Shown piece by piece: positions 40,783-64,000 of a stretch of 64,000 bases of DNA. This DNA comes from Amorphochlora amoebiformis. Lineage: Eukaryota > Cercozoa > Chlorarachniophyceae. Below the pieces are notes generated by a model. The model saw nothing but the letters and a program-made list of their open reading frames with translations. It was not told the origin of the DNA and ran no database searches. The DNA lies in NCBI GenBank assembly GCA_054601695.1, contig BAAHQB010000121.1, positions 248,001-312,000 of the forward strand. The letters run 5' to 3'. Numbering within the stretch: position 1 is the first letter of the stretch; each line of letters starts with the position of its first letter. A program made the position numbers and the translations under genes.

Positions 40783-41204
40783 CATATAATATATATGTAT
40801 ATATATATGTGTGTAAATATATATTTATTATATATTCATTCATATATATATATATATATACATATACACATATACATATATATATGTCATTCACAACCCG
40901 CGCTCCCAAGCTGTGACCCCACGTGTTGCCCAGGCGAAAAATTATGCGATCCTCTCGGCCCACCAGCATTCCCGATCGGACCGACTGAACCCGTAAACCT
41001 CCCGGTCTGGTTCACGTTATGATATTTCTTTCCGTCAGACCCTCCGATTTTTTTTTTTTTTTTTATGTCTGTTTGTCTTTCTGGGAAAAAAGAAAAAAAA
41101 AAAAAAAAAAGCAGGATGGGGGGAAAGAGGGGAGAGGGAGAGAGTGGTTGATAGGAGAGATGACACAACGAGAGAGAGAGAGAGAGGAGGAAGAGAGAGA
41201 GAGC

Positions 41205-41270
<66 letters not shown>

Positions 41271-41289
41271 TTGATAGGAGAGATGACAC

Positions 41290-41328
<39 letters not shown>

Positions 41329-41626
41329 GAAGAGAGAGCGAGGGAGAGAGAGAGAGAGGGAGAGAGTGGTTGATAGGAGAGATGACACAACGAGAGAGAG
41401 AGAGAGAGAGAGAGAGAAGGAAGAGAGAGAGAGCGAGGGAGAGAGAGAGAGAGAGAGAGGGAGAGAGTGGTTGATAGGAGAGATGACACAACGAGAGAGA
41501 GAGAGAGAGAGAGAAGGAAGAGAGAGAGAGCGAGAAAGAGAGAGAGAGAGAGAGGGAGAGAGTGTTTGATAGGAGAGATGACACAACGAGAGAGAGAGAG
41601 AGAGAGAGGAGGAAGAGAGAGAGAGC

Positions 41627-41664
<38 letters not shown>

Positions 41665-41729
41665 GTCAGATTCTTCTTCGGGTATTACTGGAGAGCGAGA
41701 ATGGTTTGCGGAGCGGGGGCGACGACTAG
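40303..41729 (+). CDS. Unknown protein, 3' part of gene
   Basis: Exons 40303-40313 (micro-exon, H-N-T-R), 40341-40384, 40452-40480, 40934-40992, 41666-41729 join in phase to a TAG at 41727-41729. The product segment reads VRQDMDKVENKSKKG, CRVEAFLCL, AKNYAILSAHQHSRSDRLNP, QILLRVLLESENGLRSGGDD. No family is recognised. The 5' end is not resolved; it must lie upstream of the micro-exon repeats. The 40934 exon has a clean TTGCCCAG acceptor and GTAAAC donor. The last acceptor follows a GA-repeat with no pyrimidine tract, so that join is weaker. Other frames of the last two exons are also open, including minus-strand ones. Confidence is moderate because five junctions agree in phase. Confidence 0.55.
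41140..41662 (+). repeat. GA-rich minisatellite, five copies of a ~100-120 bp unit
   Basis: Each unit holds TGGTTGATAGGAGAGATGAC ACAACGAGAG and a variable (GA)n tract with GAGGAAGAGAG and GCGAGGGAGAG interruptions. Units start near 41147, 41269, 41366, 41468 and 41565. It gives long RERERE/SLSLSL frames in all phases, which are not proteins. It fills the last intron of gene 7, right up to the acceptor. Confidence 0.92.
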
Positions 41730-41909
41730 CCGAAGGCCGACTGCTGCCAGACCCTGACGATCTATATAATATATGTATGTATATATATATATATATATAT
41801 GTATATAAATCTTATATATTATATATGACGACGACCGCTACAGCCAGACCCTGGTGGCCTATGGTTTGTGTATGTATATATATATATATATAATGTATAA
41901 TATATATAT

Positions 41910-41942
<33 letters not shown>

Positions 41943-42057
41943 GTGTGTGTATGTATATGTATGTACATGTATAAATGTAGCCGAGGCGTTGTATATATGT
42001 ATATATAAAATATTATATATATATATATATATATACATACATACACCTGTATTATAC

Positions 42058-42094
<37 letters not shown>

Positions 42095-42107
42095 CACACA
42101 CACACAC

Positions 42108-42141
<34 letters not shown>

Positions 42142-42157
42142 GTATTTGTATATATGA
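41730..42157. other. Convergent spacer between genes 7 and 8
   Basis: It contains (TA)n and, at about 41826-41866, a diverged copy of the end of gene 7's last exon and its 3' flank (GACGACGACCGCTACAGCCA versus original 41719-41757). Nothing else is seen. Confidence 0.6.
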
Positions 42158-48042
<5,885 letters not shown>

Positions 48043-48130
48043 TCGCCTACTAGTCGCGCTCTGTCTAACCGTGGTCTAACTATCGTCTAACTCGTCGAAG
48101 TTAACTGGCTATAGGTTCCGCGTGTTGACA

Positions 48131-48198
<68 letters not shown>

Positions 48199-48226
48199 GT
48201 ATGTGTGTGTATATGTGTATATGTAC

Positions 48227-48267
<41 letters not shown>

Positions 48268-48496
48268 GTGTAATATATATATATATATATGTATATGTAT
48301 GTATATATATATATATATATATATACAAACGCACATAATATACACATATATTTATGCACATATACATACACATACATATACATACACATATATATGTATA
48401 TATACATAATATATATATAATATAATACACATATACATATACATACACATATAATATATATATATATATAGACACATTTGCATTTTAAAATATTCC
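48043..48496. other. Spacer between genes 9 and 8
   Basis: 454 bp between the TGA of gene 9 and the ATG of gene 8. The 80 bp next to gene 8 are GC-normal with several TCTAAC/GTCTAAC repeats (48063-48095). The rest is (TA)n with TG/CA islands. The promoter of gene 8 is presumably within the GC-normal part. Confidence 0.55.
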
Positions 48497-56783
<8,287 letters not shown>

Positions 56784-56987
56784 TCCTCGCTTTCTAAATT
56801 TTGATTCGTTTTAGGGGGGAAAATCTGTCATGTCGACATGTGCAGTAAGATTAAATCATCTGTTAGCTGCGCTAGAGGGTTCCACTGGGTCTAGGATTGG
56901 CTCCTTTCAAGCAGCCTTCTCTTTGATGATCAGTCGAATGCTACCTTCATCAGGAGAGCTCGACATTTCCATACTTAAGCTTCGGAG
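56784..56987 (-). promoter_or_regulatory. Short spacer upstream of the seven-TM gene
   Basis: 204 bp between the TAA of gene 10 and the ATG of gene 9, both on the minus strand. Normal GC, no (TA)n. It must hold the 3' end of one gene and the start region of the next. No motif is identified. Confidence 0.4.
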
Positions 56988-57052
56988 TTACGAGTTGTGC
57001 TCTGTGCCCCTTTCCCTTTTTACCGGCATCATTGACAGTGATATGCTTACAA

Positions 57053-57094
<42 letters not shown>

Positions 57095-57632
57095 GAATAT
57101 ATATATATATATATATATACATATATATTCACACCACATAATTGTATACATGTACATTGTACAACAAATTATATTGTTGTATGTATGTGTATACGATTGT
57201 GGTTACGTTCATAAATAATGATATTCACGTACATGACTCAACATGAGTCGTACATTACAATGTATAATCTAATGATCATGATCTAGATGATATATAGTAT
57301 AACGTCTATAAACGTAATGATTACTAGCCCCGACAATCATTGTGACAATTATCGTCCGATCGGATATGGTATGCACCGTATGACCTAGTATCCTAGGTAT
57401 CTAGGTACTATGATCTAGAGAAAATTTAGTTAAAACATACATCTATCAGTATGTATAATTACATCATAGTGCTAAAACAGACATCTAGACATAGGTACAT
57501 AATCTAGATAATATTATAGAATCTGAGAATACCTTATCATGATATACATATACTGATGTATACTAGATCTGGTACATAGTATATGTATACTAGATAGTAT
57601 ATATTATAAGTATATACTATGATATAGATTAC

Positions 57633-57677
<45 letters not shown>

Positions 57678-57721
57678 TAGATAGTAGATATATATATAAA
57701 TACATATATATATATATATAC

Positions 57722-57768
<47 letters not shown>

Positions 57769-58572
57769 TAAAAAATTATATTTACTGGATTCAGCATGTG
57801 AGGTCCTTGACAAACTATGATAACAAGATTATTTCTTGCTGTGCTCACCTGTTTTGCAGATAGCTATGGCTCGTGCCCGGTCTTGAATCGACCTTAAGTC
57901 GAATAACGTCATGACGCCTCCTAGCCTCCTCTAATTTCGTCTTAGCCGACGCAGCCATGTGTTTTAGTCTCTCTCTAGCTCTATCCAGCCTTTGGATCCT
58001 ATCGCTTTTTGAAGGTCTAGATGAAGTGTACAATGTCGGCCTGGACGCAGTTCCTGGAGAAAAACTGGACTCCCCACATGATGGACTTATAGGCAGCCGA
58101 GGTGATCCTACCTTACCTTTCGGACGGGCCTCCAGCCCCTTCATCGCGCGCACATGAACGCCTATTTCTCTCTTGAGCTCGTCTATGGTCCTATTCGCAG
58201 ATACGAGCCGCAGCTTCAGTTTCTCGATTTCCGTCTCCTTCCTCAGAGTCTGTTTAAGGAAGTTTGTTTCCGTGTAAATCATCTTTTTTGATGGTGCTAA
58301 GAGACTTGCTAATGGGTTAAACAACTTTGTCAGTTTGAAAGAAAACCTCTCGCTGCGCATGCTGGACATCTTGGGTACTTGCATCCTTACGGGATTCAAG
58401 CTCAGCCGCCAATCTCTCTCCTCGTCGTACTTCTCCAGCAAGTCGTCGGGATGCATTTTCATGCTCTTGCATTACAGTTGCATATCGTGCTTTAAGTGCT
58501 TCGTGGGCTTGTCGTAGCTCTTCAACAATGATGTCTGATGGAGATAACTCTAAATTTTCAATACTATACTCG

Positions 58573-58604
<32 letters not shown>

Positions 58605-58624
58605 TAGACATATGTTACATAATG

Positions 58625-58678
<54 letters not shown>

Positions 58679-58761
58679 ATATGTATATAACATATGAGAT
58701 ATATATATATATATCTTTAAAATATATATCCACATATTTAGATATACACACACACACATAC

Positions 58762-58811
<50 letters not shown>

Positions 58812-58905
58812 AGATATGTATATATATATATATATATATTATATATATGTATATATGTATATACATATATATATATATATATATTTAAAAATATATATAT
58901 ATATG

Positions 58906-58937
<32 letters not shown>

Positions 58938-58945
58938 TATATATG

Positions 58946-58987
<42 letters not shown>

Positions 58988-60596
58988 AGTTTGCGGAGAG
59001 GTCAAGACGAGGCTAAATAAAATATTTACACCGTCGTGTACTTGTGTCCATACGTAAGCATGTACATTGGTTTCTGCGGGTCGAGACATTATATACACTG
59101 GCCGTATAACATGTGCATTGGTATTCATGACCCAAAATATATTCCAACTTGTGTATAGGTGTCAAAACTAATGTAAGCATGTACATTGGCAGTGTATACA
59201 TAGTATACAACATAAAGTGTGTACATCCATACATGTTAAAATACACAAATACTTTTGGCGTTTCCATCCCCTGCCTTGAAAACTATCTCACGCTCCACCT
59301 CGAGTTCCTTTTTGACCGACTCAATCTCATGAGCTCTAGACTCTGCTAGATTTTCAGCCCGTTCTCGCTCTTTCTCAGCTTCCCTGAGCTTTATCTTAAG
59401 AGCTTCAAACTCTCTCTCTTTCTTCTTTAATACTGAGCTTTCTAAACCCTTCGCCTTGGTCTCTGAATTCTTCTTAGCCTCCTCCGATTGCTTCACAAGC
59501 TCCTTAAGCTGTTTGTTCTCCTTAGCCAATCTCTCTGCACACCCCTTCTCCTTCTCCAATTGAGCCTCTATCTTGGATAGATCTCTGCGGAGATCTGCTG
59601 CTTCTGCCTTTGCAACCGCCAGCTCCTTCTCAGGGCCCGACTTCTCTAGTCCTACGGATTGAAGATCTCTGCGTAGCCTCTCGACCTCCTCCTCAGATAT
59701 CTTTCTCTGCTTTCGGAGGTCCTCTAAATTCTCGTTTAATACCTCAATCTCCGCACGAGCGGCTTGCACCTCCGACCTAAGTTTTTCCTCCTTCTTCTCT
59801 TTATTTCCAACCATCTTTTCTAGGGCTTTAACTTGAGACTGAAAGTTGGAGAGCTTTTGGTCCTTAGCATCCAGATTATCCTTTAATTTCGCTAACTTCT
59901 GCTTTACATTTTGCATCTTGGATTTCGACTCTCGCAACTTCTCATTAGCCTTTTCGAGGTCCTGCTTTACTTGATGCAGTTCAGCTTGGGCCTTATTCCG
60001 TTCATCTCGAGCCTTATCGCGTTCATCCCGGGCCTCATCACGCTTTGTCTGTGCCAAGTTAAGCTCGTCCTTGAGTATCGTTATCTTGTCATCGTCGTTC
60101 TTTGGTGGGATTTCTATATTTCCTGCTCCCCGCGCGAGCTGACGTTTGAGCTTCCGAACCTCAGTAAGAGCCTGATCCCGCTCGTCCCATGCCTTATCAC
60201 GCTCTTCGGTCAGAGCAGCTATCCTCCCGTCGTCGTCGTCGTCGTTGAAGTCCCTTTCTGGCTCATTGTCAGGCTCAGGGGTGGGGTCGAAATCGAGATC
60301 TACGTCGTCATCGACAGCACTCGCAGCCGCGGATACGGCACGAGCCTTTTTCTTCCCCGAGTTTTGGTCTCCATCGGCCTTTTCTTCGTCTATTCGTGTG
60401 ATCGACGGCTTCTTTCTGACACGTGGTGACACAGGAGAGGGTTGAGAGAACGGAGACTTGGCAGGAGAGGTGGCGATGTCGCTCATGTTGACATCGTCGA
60501 AAGACAGGCTAATGTTAATATGTATATATATATATATATTGTATAGTATATATATATATATATATAATATATATTTATATCTATATGTATAACCTG

Positions 60597-60692
<96 letters not shown>

Positions 60693-60738
60693 TATGTATT
60701 TGTTTGTATCTACTAAACATGAGCCTATATGTCTTTAT

Positions 60739-60776
<38 letters not shown>

Positions 60777-60784
60777 TTATACAT

Positions 60785-60827
<43 letters not shown>

Positions 60828-60957
60828 GTATGTATATGAATATTATATATACATGTATATATATATATATATATATACATATATTTGTCTATGAATATAT
60901 GTAGATGAATATATACATATATATATATATATACGTACATATATATATATAAAAATG

Positions 60958-60992
<35 letters not shown>

Positions 60993-62039
60993 AATATAAT
61001 GTCAACGTTTACATAGATATAAGTAATATCACCTCAGAGCCAACTCGTCATCATCAGCGTCCGTTGTCCGATCATCATCCTTTTCTTGTGTCCTAAATAC
61101 CTTCTCTTCTACCTCGCTAGGCTTTACATCCCTCTCCTCAGCAGGAGACGAACTTGCCGGAAAGCTAAACTGAGACTTCCGCTCGTATTTGTCGGGTGTA
61201 TCTAAAGGTGTCTTGACAGTTTTCTCTTTCTTCGCCACTATTGGTGTAGTCTTAACAGCCTGCTTGCGGTTGACGTCGCTGCCTACCTCGTCCGCAGGCA
61301 AGGGAGAGATCTCAGACTTCGGGGCCTTGCTCTTCTCGTTGTCATCCTCGTCATCGATCTGCGGTTCGTCGTCTGAAAGGCCTAGGTCGAGGTCGCCGGT
61401 TCCGAAATCCTTTGATATATAAAATGTTTTAATGGCCCTGTGAATATACATTCGGGCGTTCATAAAGCATAGATACTTGTAATTATGCAGAGCAGGAATA
61501 ATCATGTACACCGAGGGTGTAAATATGCACATTAGAGGTTAAGGCACGAGGTAATTTGCCTATTGGCGGTGGGAGTATGTACTAGGTACATAAGGATTTA
61601 CAAACCAAAGTTTATTCGTCGTGTAACTGTGTACAGGAGGTTTTGCCATCTTTCGAAACACACTCGACGAGTAGACGAGAAATATGTATATGAGTTTGTG
61701 ACCCGTGCCGAAGTCCCGCCGTGTAAATATGTACACACGGGTTAACGACCTAACCTCGAGGCCTCTGTCAGTCTAGTTTACTTTCAATCCTCAGCGTCTC
61801 TATTTCGCTCGGTCTATTTCTGCATTCTCTCTCTCTGTGATATATCATGACCACACACACATATATATATACACATATATGTGTGTGTGTGTGTATACCT
61901 CGTCAAATCCAAAGTCCTCCATGTCAAGCGAGGACTTTTTCGGAACCACGGGAATTTCCTCTTCCTTATCTTTTGCCGTCTTTTTATCTATGGGTTCAAT
62001 CTCCCCTTTCGAGTCCTCTTTCATCTGATTCCATATATT

Positions 62040-62071
<32 letters not shown>

Positions 62072-62102
62072 CATATATATATATACATATGTATATATAT
62101 AT

Positions 62103-62159
<57 letters not shown>

Positions 62160-62185
62160 TATTTATACACACACACATATATATG

Positions 62186-62239
<54 letters not shown>

Positions 62240-62500
62240 CTATACATATGTAAATATAAACATATATATATATGTGTGTGTTACGTATTATAAATATATT
62301 TACAATTATCTTAATCTTCTTGGTGAGATATAGCTTTATGTAACATGACCTTAGTTCGTAGTTTGTTTTGACTCGAGCCTAGCTTACTTCTGCCCCTTGG
62401 ATGATCATCCGAATTCCTACAATTGAAATTAAATGTTGTCAAGTATAGTTTCATCCTTAAAAAAGTTGTAGTTTTATTAAAAGTTTTAATTTTTATTTAC

Positions 62501-62532
<32 letters not shown>

Positions 62533-62551
62533 CATATACATATATGTATAT

Positions 62552-62582
<31 letters not shown>

Positions 62583-62601
62583 TATACATACACACACACA
62601 C

Positions 62602-62668
<67 letters not shown>

Positions 62669-62828
62669 GCGTGCAACTCACTCCTGGATATTGGAACGAG
62701 CATGTGATGTTTTCTCTTGCTGGTTTCGTACTGATGCAAGCCCGTCTTCATCTCCTTGGCTCCCCCGTGAGAATTTGGACCGCTGTACGTTTACGTTATA
62801 ATTATATATATATATATATATGTATAAA

Positions 62829-62914
<86 letters not shown>

Positions 62915-64000
62915 ATACATGTATATATTACGTATATATTATACATGCTTTCTTCGAACCTTTCTTTCCCTTCCTCTACACTCCTACATGTTTATATGGC
63001 TGGCATACATGCACCAAAGTCCCATAAACCCCCATGTACAGGTTTATACGGCCGTTATAAATGCCCCACGTCCGACAAACTTCCATGTACATATTTTCAG
63101 GACTATAGTACATGATCTCACGGCCTGCAAACTCTACGTACATACGTACACAGCCGGTATACATTTACACGACTGGTGCCGTCGGGGGATCAAACGGAGG
63201 TGCACTGGTCAGGCCGCGACCTCAAATAAACACGTTTATTCTATGAAATCGCCCAATCGCAGAACCCCGGGTACGTATTGCGCCCACTATACATGCTCCA
63301 CGAGTGGTAAAAATATCATAGGGTACACATATCCTATGGCCCATAAGCCCCTACATTACACGGCCGGTGTACATGCTTTGTCCCACAAATCTCAATGTAC
63401 ATATTAACACGATTGGTATACATACTCTAACTGCCGCAAAACCCTATGTACATGTTTACATGGTCATTATACATGCTTCTATCCCACAAACCCCGTACAT
63501 ATTTACACGGACTGATATACATGCTCTACGGCTCGCAAACTCCGATACATATTACAGTGTACATGATATCACGGCCCACAAACCTCTACAATACATATTT
63601 ACTCGGACAGTATACCTATTTCTACCCCCGCAAACCCTCTTTTACATATTTTACATGGCCGGTATACGTGATTTTACAGCCCACAAATCCTTATGTACAT
63701 ATTTACACGCCGATATACATTCCCTCTCTCCTTCCGTTTGTCTCTATTGTCTCTCTTCTCTATTTTTGTTCTTCCCTTCTCTTTTGCCCTCGCTTTTTTT
63801 ATTTCGCTATGCCCTTGGTCGTCTCCTCCTCTCTATATATCTCTCTCTTATATAGATAAACATGTATATTTATATTATATATATATATATATATATATTA
63901 TTAGAGTATAGAAATATACTGGAATGCTTCAAAATATACGTACACTTTTCTCCTTCCATATGGAGTCATTCTTGGCCGGATCCGATGGCGGGTCTTCACC
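56988..64000 (-). CDS. Long coiled-coil protein, 5' end beyond the window
   Basis: Exons in sense order: beyond 64000-63946 and 62945-62975 (tentative), 62682-62782, 62388-62416, one unresolved exon, 61899-62024, 61033-61409, 59253-60508, 58347-58549, 57849-58249, 56988-57045 (TAA). From 62024 on all joins keep phase, about 670 codons. The N-terminal part is acidic and Ser/Lys-rich ([50 protein letters not shown]). The 1256-nt exon encodes a long heptad coiled coil with [20 protein letters not shown] repeats, continued by [20 protein letters not shown] and [21 protein letters not shown] Pro/Ser/Gly-rich stretch and another short helix follow. Such architecture fits a cytoskeletal, centrosomal or golgin-like scaffold, but no specific family is recognised. 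The intron 57046-57848 is CTAG-rich and mostly lacks (TA)n. Confidence 0.85.
62985..63725. repeat. Degenerate ~60-bp tandem repeat
   Basis: About eleven diverged units of the form CATGTACATATTTACACGGC, CGGTATACATGCTCTACGGC, CCACAAACTCC. Related but more decayed sequence appears at 59035-59235 and 61545-61745, so this is a dispersed family. It lies in an intron of gene 10. Open frames through it have no consistent pattern. Confidence 0.8.

Noticed and set aside
41019-41586. Long RERERE / SLSLSL frames on plus and minus
   Set aside because: They arise from the GA minisatellite, are open in all phases, and have no start or splice logic.
41671-41765. Alternative readings of the last gene 7 exon (plus SDSSSGITGEREW..., minus SGSSRPSASRRPRS...)
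   Set aside because: Both look protein-like, but only the frame giving QILLRVLLESENG joins in phase with four upstream exons.
56830-57096. 88-codon plus-strand frame starting MSTCAVRLNH
   Set aside because: It is antisense to the last exon of the coiled-coil gene and runs into (TA)n. The minus-strand exon joins in phase.
59911-60429. 172-codon plus-strand frame over the coiled-coil exon
   Set aside because: It is an antisense shadow of the 1256-nt minus-strand coiled-coil exon.

Overview
This is a fragment of a eukaryotic nuclear genome, most likely from a protist. Short coding exons (often 20-150 bp, near-normal GC) are embedded in introns made almost entirely of (TA)n. Introns are GT-AG, typically opening with GTATAT and closing with TATAG or TATCAG. 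TTAGGG/CCCTAA telomere-type arrays sit inside introns. Stops TAA, TAG and TGA are all used, so the code looks standard. A gene with at least two cyclic-nucleotide-binding domains resembling cGMP-dependent protein kinase hints at an alveolate or other chromist, but the lineage cannot be settled from this window. Nearly all long open frames are YIYIYI translations of (TA)n and are not genes. I rebuilt the genes by joining GT-AG exons and requiring the codon phase to be continuous.

Layout: (1) 62-5409, minus, cyclic-nucleotide-binding (PKG-like) gene, 3' end off the left edge; (2) 6441-9093, minus, protein with SAP-like repeats; (3) 9442-17629, plus, DedA/VTT-family membrane protein, complete (248 aa); (4) 19284-30285, plus, Tsr3-type rRNA aminocarboxypropyltransferase that appears fused to a C-terminal SAP domain; (5) 30649-31293, minus, small basic protein of unknown function (122 aa); (6) 31408-37320, plus, aspartyl aminopeptidase (M18), complete (463 aa); (7) 40303-41729, plus, unknown gene, 5' end unresolved; (8) 42158-48042, minus, two-TM protein (122 aa); (9) 48497-56783, minus, seven-TM protein; (10) 56988 to beyond 64000, minus, acidic and long coiled-coil protein. 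Genes 2/3 and 5/6 are divergent pairs separated by 348 and 114 bp. Genes 8, 9 and 10 form a tandem minus-strand run. The genes do not look like one pathway. Gene 4 belongs to ribosome maturation, gene 6 to peptide turnover, gene 1 to cyclic-nucleotide signalling and genes 3, 8 and 9 to membranes.

The most unusual property is duplicated exon edges. In at least seven genes, a splice site plus the adjoining 20-50 nt of exon has been copied into the neighbouring intron. 5' exon edges are copied upstream and 3' exon edges downstream, and every copy is flanked by (TA)n. Extreme cases are a tandem array of a 3' splice site (8 copies, gene 8), a tandem array of a 5' splice site (4 copies, gene 6), eight copies of an 11-nt micro-exon with its flanks (gene 7), and a 23-bp repeat carrying a TACTAAC branch-point motif six times (gene 3). 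Several introns also have telomeric repeat fused directly to a splice site.
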